Source of the DNA: Aquirufa aurantiipilula
GTDB taxonomy: Bacteria > Bacteroidota > Bacteroidia > Cytophagales > Spirosomataceae
Direction of reading: 5' to 3'
Length of the DNA stretch: 64,000 nt
NCBI RefSeq assembly: GCF_019923745.1
Contig: NZ_JAANOG010000006.1
Span: 4,716 to 68,715, forward strand
The notes beneath the pieces are model-generated. The model saw only the letters and a list, made by a program, of their open reading frames with translations, did not search any database and was not told where the DNA came from. Of the stretch, positions 1 through 9,312 are shown in pieces; position 1 is the first letter of the stretch, and every line of letters starts with the position of its first letter. Both the position numbers and the translations under genes were made by a program.

Positions 1-1
1 T

Positions 2-3000
2 ACAGGTACTTTAGGTGGTACTGTGACAGGAACTATGACTGCTGGAACAAGTGCCGTGACTATCTCCGGTGTAACTTATACCAAAGCGGAAACAGGTGTA
101 GTCTTAACGGCTACGGGTTCTGTGGCGGGTAATGTCAATGGTAAAACAGGTGACTCCAATGCCTTCACGGTGGTGGCGGGTGCAGCTACTAAGTACATAG
201 TAACAAGTAGTAATTATGCTCCAGTAGTTGGAGGAACGGTAACTATCACGGCTCAATTAGTAGATGCAAATAATAACCCAGTTAGTACTTTAGGTAAAAC
301 CGTAACTTGGTCAAAAAGTGATGCCAATGGTTCATTCTCATCTGGAACAAGTAACACAGATGCAAGTGGTACAGCCACAGTGACATTTACTGCACATACC
401 GTTGCTAATACTGTCACTACCATTTCAGCAACTGATAATACTTCATTAACAGGTACAACTCCAAATATTACATCCGATGCAAGTGGTGCTTCTAAATTAG
501 TCGTTACCAACATCGCGCAGCAAACAGCTGGTACTGGTTTTGCTGTAACAGTAACTTTAACTGATGATAATGGCAATGTGGTCAATGCCACAGCTAATGG
601 TATAGTAACTTTAACTCGTAAAACAGGTACTGGTACTTTAGGTGGTACTGTTACCGGAACCATTACTTCGGGAACAAGTGCAGTAACTATCTCAGGTGTA
701 ACTTATACCAAAGCGGAAACAGGCGTAGTACTAACAGCTACGGGTTCTGATGCCGGTAATGTCAATGGCAAAATAGGTGATTCTAATGCATTTACAGTAG
801 TGGCTGGGGCGGCTGATGCAACTGCTTCTACTTTAACTCCTACTTCAGCTAGTATCGTGGCTGATGGCTCTACGCAAGTATTAGTTGTTACCGCAAAAGA
901 TGCCAATGGAAATAACTTAACAGCTGGAGGCGCTACAGTAACCATCACTAAATCTTCGGGTTCAGGTACCATTGGTTCAGTAAGCGATAATGGTAATGGT
1001 ACTTACTCCGCTACCGTAACGGCTCCAAATGTCGCTGGTTCTGGAGTTTTCGTTGCTACTTTAGGTGCAGCTCAAGTTAAAAATGGAACGGGTTCTCAAA
1101 CTCAATCTACCATCACGTATACAGCTGGTACCGCAACTAAATTAGTGGTAACCAACATCGCTCAACAAACCGCAGGTACTGGTTTTTCTGTAACAGTTAC
1201 GTTAACTGATGCAAATAACAATCCAGTAAATGCCACTTTAGATGGTACTGTAACTTTAACTCGTAAAACGGGTACAGGTACTTTAGGTGGAACAGTTACA
1301 GGGACTATTACAACAGGAACAAGTGCTGTAACAATTTCGGGAGTAACCTATACCAAAGCTGAAACAGGTGTTGTATTAACTGCTACAGGTTCAGTTGCTG
1401 GTAATGTTTCTGGTAAAACAGGTGATTCCAATGCCTTTACAGTGGTGGCTGGTGCAGCTGCCAAGTACATCGTGACAAGTAGTTCTACTACCCCTGCTGC
1501 TGGAGGAACAGTAACCATCACGGCACAATTGGTAGATGCGAATAACAACCCTGTTAGCACTTCAGGACAAACCATCACTTGGTCGAAAAGCAATGCGAAT
1601 GGTTCATTCTCATCAGGAACAAGTACGACAGATGCAAGTGGTACAGCAACGGTGACCTTTACAGCACATACTGTGGCTGGTACTTCCACAACAATTACTG
1701 CAACAGATAATACTAATTTAACAGGTACTACCGCCACAATAACAGCTGGATCGGGTAATGCAAGCAAATTAGTCGTTACGAATATTGCAGGACAAACGGC
1801 TGGAACTGCCTTTGCTGTAACCGTAACCTTAACCGATGATAACGGTAATGCAGTCAATGCAACAGCAGATGCTACAATTACTTTAACACGTAAAACAGGT
1901 ACCGGCACTTTAGGAGGAACACTTACAGGAACCATTACTTCTGGAACAAGTGTAGTGACAATAAGTGGAGTAACTTATACCAAAGCGGAAACAGGCGTAG
2001 TATTAACTGCTACTGGTTCTGGCTCTGGAAATGCTTCGGGAAAAACAGGTGATTCTAATTCATTCAACGTAAGTGTTGGTGCAGCAGATGCAGCTGTTTC
2101 TACTTTAACTCCTACTTCAGCTAGTATCGTGGCTGATGGTTCTACTCAAGTTTTAGTTGTTACGGCAAAAGATGCCAATGGAAATAACTTAACTGCTGGA
2201 GGCGCAACAGTAACCATCACTAAATCTTCTGGAACTGGAACTATTGGTTCTGTAACTGATAATGGTAATGGTACTTACTCTGCTACCGTAACGGCTCCAA
2301 CTGCCGCTGGTTCTGGAGTTTTTGTTGCCACTTTAGGTGCAGCACAAGTGAAAAGTGGAACGGGTTCTCAAACTCAATCCACCATCACGTATACGGCTGG
2401 TACCGCAAGTAAATTAGTGATAACGAACATCGCTCAACAAACCGCAGGTACTGATTTTGCCGTAACAGTTACTTTAACAGATGCCAATGGCAACCCAGTG
2501 AATGCCACGGCCAATGGTACTGTTACATTAACCTTGAAAACGGGAACTAGTCTATTGGGTGGTACATTAACTGGAACTATAACCAGTGGATCAAGTGCTG
2601 TAACTATTTCTGGTGTAAGTTATACCAAAGCAGAAACTGGTGTTTCCTTGACAGCCACAGGTTCTGGCTCAGGAAACGTTTCAGGGAAAACTGGAGATTC
2701 TAATACATTTACTGTCGTTCCAGGCACAGCTTCTAAGTATATCGTGACAAGTAGTTCTACTTCCCCAGCTGCTGGTGGAACAGTAACCATTACGGCACAA
2801 TTAGTAGATGCTTATAACAACTCAGTTAGTACTTCTGGTAAAACCGTAACTTGGTCAAAAAGTGATGTGAATGGTTCATTCTCATCATCGACTAGTACGA
2901 CAGATGCCAATGGAACTGCCACAGTAACATTCACTACTCATGCTGTTGCCGGAACAAGTACTACGGTAACTGCAACTGATAATACCAGCTTAACTGGAAC

Positions 3001-6000
3001 TACTCCAAGCATAACTTCTGGTTCAGGTGGGGCAACAAAATTAGTTGTTTCAACAATTTCAGGACAAACCGCTGGAACAGCCTTTGCTGTAACTGTCACA
3101 TTAACGGATGGAAATGGAAATGCGGTCAACGCTTCTACCAATGGAACAGTTACTTTAACTTTAAAATCAGGAAACGGAACCTTAGGTGGAACACTAACAG
3201 GAACCATCACATCTGGAACAAGTGCAGTAACCATTTCGGGAGTAACTTATACTAAAGCAGAGGCTGGAGTATCTCTAACAGCAACAGGCTCAGGTTCGGG
3301 TAATGTTGTAGGAAAAACGGGTGATTCCAATACCTTCAGTGTGGTTGCCGGTGCTGGTGCTAAATACATCGTTACCAGTAGCAATACATCCCCTACTGCA
3401 GGTGGTACTGTAACGATTACCGCTCAATTGGTTGACGCCAATAACAATCCAGTAACTACGTCGGGTAAAACCGTAACTTGGTCAAAAAGCGATGCGAATG
3501 GTTCATTCTCTTCCGCTACAAGCACGACCGATGCCAATGGCATAGCTACTGTTACATATACAACACATACGGTTGCTGGTACTTCAACTACCATTACGGC
3601 AACAGATAATAATAACCTAACGGGTACTTCGGCTGGATTTAGTTCTACGTCAGGAGCTGCATCAAAATTGGTAGTAGGTACAATCTCTGGCCAATCAGCA
3701 GGAACAGCCTTCCCTGTAACGATCACGCTAACCGATGCAAATGGTAATCCAGTCAATGCGACGGCCAATGGAACTGTAACGATCAGCTTAAAAACAGGTA
3801 CAGGTACTTTAGGTGGAACTCTAACAGGAACCATCAATGCAGGATCTAGTGCTGTTACAATTTCGGGACTTACTTATACCAAATTAGAATCGGGAGTGGT
3901 ATTAACGGCCACAGGTTCTGGTGCAGGAAATGTAGCTGGCAAATCGGGAGATTCTAATGCATTTAATGTCTCAGCAGGTGGTGCGAATCGATTCATCATT
4001 TCCACCATTACAGATAAAATTGCATTAAATGCATTCTCATTGACAGCCACTTTAGTAGATGCCAATGGCAACCTAGTCAATGCGGATGTGAACACCACGG
4101 TAACTGTCAGTGTGAAAACCGGTACAGGTACTTTAGGTGGAACACTTACAGGTTCCCTAGTTAGCGGTAGTTCTAGCGTCACTATTTCTGGTATCACTTA
4201 TGACAAAGTTGAGTCAGGCGTAGAATTAAAAGCTACAGCAACAAGCGCAGGAAATACGAACGGTAAAATCGGTAATTCAAATGCCTTTGCAGTAAGTGCG
4301 GGAATAGGTTCAAAAATCAAGTTAAGTCCACTGAGCAATTACGTTGCAGGTACTAGTCAAACGATAACAGCTACCTTAACGGATGAAAATGACAACACGG
4401 TTTTAGCCACGGCTAATAGTACGATTACCTTAAGTGTTAAAACAGGAACAGGCACTATCACTGGAACTTATACCGGTATCATTTTGGCTGGTTCTAGTTC
4501 GGTGACTATTACGGGTGTTGTTTACAATAAAGCAGAAACGGGTATTGTTTTACGTGCTACAGGTACGGGAGCCGGTTCTAATGTGAATGGAAAAGTGGGT
4601 GATTCTAATGCCTTCACGGTAAGCCCAGGTCCTTTGTACAGATATTTCATTTCTGGATTAACTAGACAAGAAGCTGGAACAACTCAAACCATTACCATCC
4701 GTGCTTTGGATCAATATGATAACGTTATTCCTTCATATGCAGGTTTAAAACCAATCACCTTTACAGGAGCTAGTGCAGCATCTGAAATCTATAAGCCAAG
4801 TGCTGGTGCACCTACTACTACCCCAACTTCCGTTGGAGGAGGTACAGGAACATTGAACCAGACGGTGAAAAAGACTACGCAGACTACAACGTCTACGACC
4901 ATTAATATCAATGCTACAGCTGCAGGAAATACGGTAGTTCAAAACCCTGGTTCCAATATCATCAGCTTAAATGCTACGGTAAGTACCTTAGCTGAATTTG
5001 GTAGTACGGTAAACTTAACCTTTACCAATGGTATTGCTAATGCAGTCATTATTCTATACAAAGCAGAAACGGCAACCATTTCTGCCACAGACGGTGTGGT
5101 TAACACGCCTAAAGAAGGTGAATTACAAGTAGAGGTTGTGAGTTCTTCATTTGCCAAATTGGAAGTTACTTTAGCTCCTCAGCAAGTAGTTGGCCAACCG
5201 CTAGTAGGTTCATTGAAGGCGCTTGACCAATATGGAAACGTCGTGAAAAACTTCGATGCTTCGCAAAACAACATCACGATAGTAGTGAACAATTTAACTG
5301 GTACGGTAACAGGCTTATCTGGTACCATTAAATTGACTAGTCCAACCGACTTTGTTAATGGAGTTGCCGACTTCTCATTATTGGGAGTTAAATACCAAGG
5401 TGGTTCTGGTAGTGGAGGCTTTACCTTTACACCTACCACAGGAGCAAGTGTTCAGGCTGAAAACATTGTGGTCGTGGCGGATGACGTAGATGGAGACGGT
5501 GTATCTGATGAGAAAGAAGCAACTGATGGTACTGATAAAAATGACCCTTGTTCTTATTTATTAGCAAGTCAAGATTTCTCTAAAACAACCCTAGCTTGGA
5601 AATCTGCTGACTGCGACGGTGATGGTACAACCAACGGAACAGACGCAGCACCATTGAACTCGTGTATCGGTGGAATACCTGGTTATATACCTGTGAAAGG
5701 TTCATTAGGATATCAACGTTATTTCTTAGGAGATTGCGACGGTGATGGTATTACCAATGATATGGAATGTTATGGTGGATACACCGGCGGAACAGTTTGT
5801 CAAGACTTTGATAGTGATGGTATTCCAAACTCACAAGATCCAGATTCTGATAACGACGGTATTTTGGATATTGTTGAAAAGAATATCGATAGTGATGGTG
5901 ATGGAGATGCCAATTACCTTGACCTTGATTCTGACAATGATGGTATTTTAGATATCATGGAAAAAACCGGCGATACCGACGGAGATAGTATTCCAAATTA

Positions 6001-8257
6001 CTTAGATACAGATTCAGATGGTGACGGTATCATGGATGCATGGGAAGCGACCAACAGTACTCGTGGGGTAATTGATACAAACTACGACGGACGTGTGGAT
6101 AGCAACGGTGCTGCACCAGATGCAAACGGTAACGGTTTAGTAGACTTCTTAGAATCTAATCCTGCTCCAATCCCAGATACAGACAAAGATGGTACTCCTG
6201 ATTATTTGGATCTTGATTCAGACGGAGACGCTATTTCTGATAAAGTAGAATCTACTGGTGACAGTGATAAAGATGGTAAACCGAATTACCGCGATAAGGA
6301 CTCCGATGGTGACTGGTTAGGTGATACTGACGAGCGTGACCAAGATAATGATCGCGATGGTATACCAAATTATTTGGATCTTGATTCAGATGGAGATACA
6401 ATTCCAGATGCATGGGAAGGCAAGAATAAATGTGCTACCTGTGATAACAAAAATGATGACAATGATGACGGATGGGATGATCGTGGTCAATACAAAGCCT
6501 TGATTGATACCGATAAAGACGGCTCACCAGACTTCTTTGATTTAGATTCTGATAATGACTGTATTCCTGACCGTATTGAATTAGGAGCAGATGGAGATGG
6601 TGACGAATTAGCTAATTTCCGTGATTTGGATTCGGATGGAGATGGCATTCCTGATCAAGTAGAAAGCGTAGTTTGCGACAATCTAGTTGATACAGATAAA
6701 GATGGAACCAAAGACTTTGAAGATTTAGATTCGGATGGGGACGGAATTCCAGACACCTTAGAAGCTGGAGCTACTCCAACTGTTCCTATGGATTCTGACA
6801 AAGATGGCTTAGCAGACTACCGAGATACTGATTCGGATGGAGACGGTATTTTAGATATCTACGAAGCAGGAAATAATCCAAAAACACCAGTTGATTCTGA
6901 TAAAGATGGTAAACCTGATTATTTAGATGCTGATTCCGATGGAGATGGTATCCCTGATCAAATCGAAGGTGGAGGTGCTGGATTCAAACCTTTAGATAGT
7001 GATAATGACGGTATTGAAGACTACCGTGATTTAGACTCGGATAACGATACAATTCCTGATAAAGTGGAAGCAGGAGTAAGTCCAAGTAGCGCTTTAGATA
7101 CGGATCAAGATGGAAATTATGACTTCAGAGATACGGATTCAGATGGAGATGGTTTGCCAGATAAAGTAGAAGTAGGTCCAGATGTAAACAACCCTATGGA
7201 TACTGATAAAGATGGAAAAGCTGATTACATTGATACAGACTCTGATAATGATAGTATTCCTGATCGTCTAGAAGTAGGCTCTGACCCTAATAAACCTGTT
7301 GACTCTGATGGTGATGGAATACCAAATTACCGTGATACAGATTCGGATAATGACACCATCTTGGACAGCTATGAGGTTGGTCCAGATGCATTGATTCCAT
7401 CTGATTTCGACAAAGACGGTCTACCTGATTACATAGACAGTGATTCTGATAATGATTCCATTCCAGACAAGGTAGAGGTAGGCGCTAATGCTACCGCTCC
7501 AATAGATACGGATAAGGATGGCATCTTTGATTACCGAGATACTGATTCTGATAATGATGGTTTATCGGATAAAGTGGAAGCAGGTTCTGATCCAAATAGA
7601 CCAGTAGACTCTGATAAAGACGGCTTACCAGATTACCGCGATGTAGATAGTGACAATGACGGAATTCCTGATAAAATCGAAGTTGGTAAAGACCCGAATA
7701 ACCCTGTTGATACCGATAGAGATGGTATTCCTGATTTCCGCGATACCGATAGTGATAATGATGGTACTCCTGATAGCATTGGTGCTGGATCTAACTTAAA
7801 TACACCATTGGATACAGATAAAGATGGTATTTATGATTACCTAGATCCAGATGATGATAATGATAGAATCCCTGATTTATTAGAAGATGATTTGAATTAT
7901 GGAGCTATGCCAGATTGTGATAAAGATGGTATTCCAAACCGTTTGGACCCTGATACTTGTGATACTTTTGTACCGCAAGGTATATCTCCAAATAATGACG
8001 GATTCAATGATAAATTAGTGATTCCAGGTATTCTAAACTTCCGTAATAGATTAAGCATCTATAACCGTTGGGGTGATTTAGTATTTGAAACAGAAAACTA
8101 TAAAAACGATTGGGGCGGTGAAAGCTCTCCAAACAATGTGTTAACAATAGATAAAAAATTACCAGATGGTGTTTACTATTATGTAGTTGATTTCTTTGGA
8201 GTAAAACCAAACATCTCTTCTTACGTATTTATCAATCGCACTGCGCTGGATAGGTAA
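2..8257 (+). CDS. Giant Ig-like/TSP3 repeat surface protein with T9SS type B C-terminal domain (5' end outside window)
   Basis: The reading frame is open from base 2 and the first bases already encode the repeat, so the true start lies upstream; the GTG at 23 is only an internal codon. The visible part is about 2751 residues. Up to about 4630 there is a mosaic of Ig-like (Big/invasin-type) modules of roughly 100 residues in three types, in order A(partial)-C-A-B-A-C-A-B-A-C-A-C-A-A-A, followed by two divergent Ig-like modules. From about 5480 to 7960 comes a long array of Asp-rich DxDxDGxxD thrombospondin type 3 repeats, which bind calcium in known families. The last ~95 residues (SPNNDGFNDKL, YNRWGDLVFE, DGVYYYVVDF) match the CHU_C/gliding-motility C-terminal domain that sends proteins through the type IX secretion system. 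Probably a very long cell-surface adhesin or matrix protein; the ligand is unknown. A terminator follows the stop. Confidence 0.9.
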   Translation, partial: TGTLGGTVTGTMTAGTSAVTISGVTYTKAETGVVLTATGSVAGNVNGKTGDSNAFTVVAGAATKYIVTSSNYAPVVGGTVTITAQLVDANNNPVSTLGKTVTWSKSDANGSFSSGTSNTDASGTATVTFTAHTVANTVTTISATDNTSLTGTTPNITSDASGASKLVVTNIAQQTAGTGFAVTVTLTDDNGNVVNATANGIVTLTRKTGTGTLGGTVTGTITSGTSAVTISGVTYTKAETGVVLTATGSDAGNVNGKIGDSNAFTVVAGAADATASTLTPTSASIVADGSTQVLVVTAKDANGNNLTAGGATVTITKSSGSGTIGSVSDNGNGTYSATVTAPNVAGSGVFVATLGAAQVKNGTGSQTQSTITYTAGTATKLVVTNIAQQTAGTGFSVTVTLTDANNNPVNATLDGTVTLTRKTGTGTLGGTVTGTITTGTSAVTISGVTYTKAETGVVLTATGSVAGNVSGKTGDSNAFTVVAGAAAKYIVTSSSTTPAAGGTVTITAQLVDANNNPVSTSGQTITWSKSNANGSFSSGTSTTDASGTATVTFTAHTVAGTSTTITATDNTNLTGTTATITAGSGNASKLVVTNIAGQTAGTAFAVTVTLTDDNGNAVNATADATITLTRKTGTGTLGGTLTGTITSGTSVVTISGVTYTKAETGVVLTATGSGSGNASGKTGDSNSFNVSVGAADAAVSTLTPTSASIVADGSTQVLVVTAKDANGNNLTAGGATVTITKSSGTGTIGSVTDNGNGTYSATVTAPTAAGSGVFVATLGAAQVKSGTGSQTQSTITYTAGTASKLVITNIAQQTAGTDFAVTVTLTDANGNPVNATANGTVTLTLKTGTSLLGGTLTGTITSGSSAVTISGVSYTKAETGVSLTATGSGSGNVSGKTGDSNTFTVVPGTASKYIVTSSSTSPAAGGTVTITAQLVDAYNNSVSTSGKTVTWSKSDVNGSFSSSTSTTDANGTATVTFTTHAVAGTSTTVTATDNTSLTGTTPSITSGSGGATKLVVSTISGQTAGTAFAVTVTLTDGNGNAVNASTNGTVTLTLKSGNGTLGGTLTGTITSGTSAVTISGVTYTKAEAGVSLTATGSGSGNVVGKTGDSNTFSVVAGAGAKYIVTSSNTSPTAGGTVTITAQLVDANNNPVTTSGKTVTWSKSDANGSFSSATSTTDANGIATVTYTTHTVAGTSTTITATDNNNLTGTSAGFSSTSGAASKLVVGTISGQSAGTAFPVTITLTDANGNPVNATANGTVTISLKTGTGTLGGTLTGTINAGSSAVTISGLTYTKLESGVVLTATGSGAGNVAGKSGDSNAFNVSAGGANRFIISTITDKIALNAFSLTATLVDANGNLVNADVNTTVTVSVKTGTGTLGGTLTGSLVSGSSSVTISGITYDKVESGVELKATATSAGNTNGKIGNSNAFAVSAGIGSKIKLSPLSNYVAGTSQTITATLTDENDNTVLATANSTITLSVKTGTGTITGTYTGIILAGSSSVTITGVVYNKAETGIVLRATGTGAGSNVNGKVGDSNAFTVSPGPLYRYFISGLTRQEAGTTQTITIRALDQYDNVIPSYAGLKPITFTGASAASEIYKPSAGAPTTTPTSVGGGTGTLNQTVKKTTQTTTSTTININATAAGNTVVQNPGSNIISLNATVSTLAEFGSTVNLTFTNGIANAVIILYKAETATISATDGVVNTPKEGELQVEVVSSSFAKLEVTLAPQQVVGQPLVGSLKALDQYGNVVKNFDASQNNITIVVNNLTGTVTGLSGTIKLTSPTDFVNGVADFSLLGVKYQGGSGSGGFTFTPTTGASVQAENIVVVADDVDGDGVSDEKEATDGTDKNDPCSYLLASQDFSKTTLAWKSADCDGDGTTNGTDAAPLNSCIGGIPGYIPVKGSLGYQRYFLGDCDGDGITNDMECYGGYTGGTVCQDFDSDGIPNSQDPDSDNDGILDIVEKNIDSDGDGDANYLDLDSDNDGILDIMEKTGDTDGDSIPNYLDTDSDGDGIMDAWEATNSTRGVIDTNYDGRVDSNGAAPDANGNGLVDFLESNPAPIPDTDKDGTPDYLDLDSDGDAISDKVESTGDSDKDGKPNYRDKDSDGDWLGDTDERDQDNDRDGIPNYLDLDSDGDTIPDAWEGKNKCATCDNKNDDNDDGWDDRGQYKALIDTDKDGSPDFFDLDSDNDCIPDRIELGADGDGDELANFRDLDSDGDGIPDQVESVVCDNLVDTDKDGTKDFEDLDSDGDGIPDTLEAGATPTVPMDSDKDGLADYRDTDSDGDGILDIYEAGNNPKTPVDSDKDGKPDYLDADSDGDGIPDQIEGGGAGFKPLDSDNDGIEDYRDLDSDNDTIPDKVEAGVSPSSALDTDQDGNYDFRDTDSDGDGLPDKVEVGPDVNNPMDTDKDGKADYIDTDSDNDSIPDRLEVGSDPNKPVDSDGDGIPNYRDTDSDNDTILDSYEVGPDALIPSDFDKDGLPDYIDSDSDNDSIPDKVEVGANATAPIDTDKDGIFDYRDTDSDNDGLSDKVEAGSDPNRPVDSDKDGLPDYRDVDSDNDGIPDKIEVGKDPNNPVDTDRDGIPDFRDTDSDNDGTPDSIGAGSNLNTPLDTDKDGIYDYLDPDDDNDRIPDLLEDDLNYGAMPDCDKDGIPNRLDPDTCDTFVPQGISPNNDGFNDKLVIPGILNFRNRLSIYNRWGDLVFETENYKNDWGGESSPNNVLTIDKKLPDGVYYYVVDFFGVKPNISSYVFINRTALDR
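23..4630 (+). repeat. Tandem mosaic of Ig-like module repeats
   Basis: Three module types of about 300-325 bp recur within the adhesin gene. Type A begins with a (S/T)KLVVTNIA-like sequence and contains GTLGGT and SAVTISGVTYTKAE. Type B contains STLTPTSASIVADG and occurs near 811-1131 and 2083-2404. Type C begins KYIVTSS and contains VTWSKSDANGSFSS. Copies stay near-identical at DNA level over long stretches, for example the two B units, which suggests recent duplication or gene conversion. The last type A copies (about 3990-4630) are more diverged, a common pattern at the edge of such arrays. Confidence 0.9.
5480..7960 (+). repeat. Thrombospondin type 3 calcium-binding repeat array (coding)
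   Basis: About 825 codons of acidic repeats with a basic unit near 34 residues, each with a DTDKDGxxDYxDxDSDxDxIPD-type pattern linked by VEVG/VEAG-like segments. The first third is irregular and has several Cys residues; after about 6700 the units become regular. The array lies between the Ig-like modules and the secretion domain, so it may act as a calcium-stiffened stalk close to the cell surface. Confidence 0.85.
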
Positions 8258-8275
8258 CATACTCCTAGATTAATT

Positions 8276-8309
8276 AAAAAACGAGGGCTTAAAGTCCTCG
8301 TTTTTTTTT
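8276..8309 (+). terminator. Rho-independent terminator after the giant adhesin
   Basis: The stem ACGAGG (8281-8286) pairs with CCTCGT (8296-8301) and extends by an A-run/T-run on the outside and a GU plus CG pair inside. It is followed by a run of T. It lies about 20 bases after the adhesin stop. Confidence 0.85.
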
Positions 8310-8431
8310 GCCCTCGTAAAAAATGTGATGCTTACCTATTTTATTTACAGGTTTAAGCACTTACATTTAAGATAATTTGCGGTTTCATCATCATTTTACC
8401 TTGCTCATCATACGCTTGTTTCTATTCTACT

Positions 8432-9034
8432 ATGATTGCCCCTACTCCTAAGAACTTATACAGCCTGATATTTTTTAATTCCATTACACCCATTTCTAAG
8501 GATTTAAAAGACTATCTATCTAACAACATGAAAAGTCATAGTTTCAAGAAAGGGGAATTGATATGCAAGGCAGGAGAACCATTTAGTCATCTTCACTTAA
8601 TCAAAAAAGGCTTGGTTAGGGGTTTTTACCAACATGGCACTAAGGAAATTACTCAATGGGTAGATTGGGAAAACCATGTGTTTACTTCCGTTGGAGGATT
8701 TTTCATGCGGACACCTTGTAAAGAAAATATTCAAGCCTTGGAGGCGACGCAGACGGAATCATTACATTTTGATGATTTGCAGTATTGTTTAAAACAATTC
8801 CCAGATATGTCCACCATCTATCGGACACTATTTGAATTCTATTTAGTTTCGGCAGAAGAGAGAGTTTATATTTCTCGGATTCCAAGCGCTAAAGACCGAT
8901 ATGACGCATTTTTAGCCTCAGGTTATGGCGAATGTATTTCCCGAATTCCCAATAAATACATCGCAGAATTTCTAGGAATTAGGCCTGAAACACTGAGTCG
9001 ACTAGCACAAGATTATCCAGCTTTCCCCAAATAA
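8432..9034 (+). CDS. Crp/Fnr-family transcriptional regulator
   Basis: 200 residues. Residues ~20-115 look like a cyclic-nucleotide-binding beta-roll (FKKGELICKAGEPFSHLHLIKKGLVRGFY), and the C-terminus carries a helix-turn-helix (IPNKYIAEFLGIRPETLSRL). There is no N-terminal Cys cluster, so it is not an oxygen-sensing FNR proper. This matches the single-domain-sensor Crp-like regulators common in Bacteroidota; the effector and targets cannot be read from sequence. The stop falls right after the recognition helix, so the DNA-binding domain is compact. The gene stands alone, with a terminator upstream and a long non-coding region downstream. Confidence 0.8.
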   Translation: MIAPTPKNLYSLIFFNSITPISKDLKDYLSNNMKSHSFKKGELICKAGEPFSHLHLIKKGLVRGFYQHGTKEITQWVDWENHVFTSVGGFFMRTPCKENIQALEATQTESLHFDDLQYCLKQFPDMSTIYRTLFEFYLVSAEERVYISRIPSAKDRYDAFLASGYGECISRIPNKYIAEFLGIRPETLSRLAQDYPAFPK

Positions 9035-9050
9035 TTCAAATTGGATAAAA

Positions 9051-9064
9051 TTGACAATTGTCAA
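9051..9064. promoter_or_regulatory. Perfect 14-bp palindrome TTGACAATTGTCAA
   Basis: Each strand reads TTGACAATTGTCAA, 16 bases after the Crp-like gene's stop. A second inverted repeat, ATTGGA-N6-TCCAAT, follows at about 9091-9109. Both lie just upstream of the hairpins of the possible small RNA, so they could be operator-like sites for it. No function is proven. Confidence 0.3.
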
Positions 9065-9109
9065 GAGGACCTATGAATTTTGAAAATAATTGGATGTGAT
9101 TCCAATCAT

Positions 9110-9242
9110 ATGATATAATTTTAAAGAACAAACAACTATCTAAAAGGCTAGTTGCTCCGTGTTCTTAATAAATAAACGAAAAAGGAATTTCTTTCTATCT
9201 GACTTTCTAGTACAGCCGGCAAAGTTTATTCCTTTTTTTATG
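9110..9242 (+). ncRNA. Candidate structured small RNA
   Basis: No ORF is present. Hairpin 1 spans 9126-9168: the outer stem AAGAACA/TGTTCTT (7 bp) and the inner stem CAACTA/TAGTTG (6 bp) are separated by an asymmetric internal loop. Hairpin 2 pairs AAAAGGAAT (9181-9189) with ATTCCTTTT (9229-9237) and runs into a T-run, like an intrinsic terminator with a long loop. An alternative pairing, AATAAAC (9173-9179) with GTTTATT (9225-9231), would exclude it. It sits between convergent genes, so the element may simply be a bidirectional terminator for the YitT-like gene. No RNA family was recognised. Confidence 0.3.
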
Positions 9243-9312
9243 TCAAGATTAATCTTTTCTCTACAAATTTCACGGTTTATTAACACCCATTTCTTAGTTG
9301 GAATAGATCTAA

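Noticed and set aside
253-4197. Several long antisense ORFs (up to about 195 codons) inside the adhesin repeats
   Set aside because: They recur with the repeat unit and have composition expected of the reverse complement of Ser/Thr/Gly/Val-rich coding DNA; they have no start context or family match.
2-7960. Regular tandem repeats resembling a CRISPR array
   Set aside because: The repeats are coding, much longer than CRISPR repeats, in frame without spacers, and no cas genes are near.
9126-9168. tRNA-like fold
   Set aside because: Only one nested stem-loop is present; there is no cloverleaf, anticodon arm or CCA-type acceptor stem.
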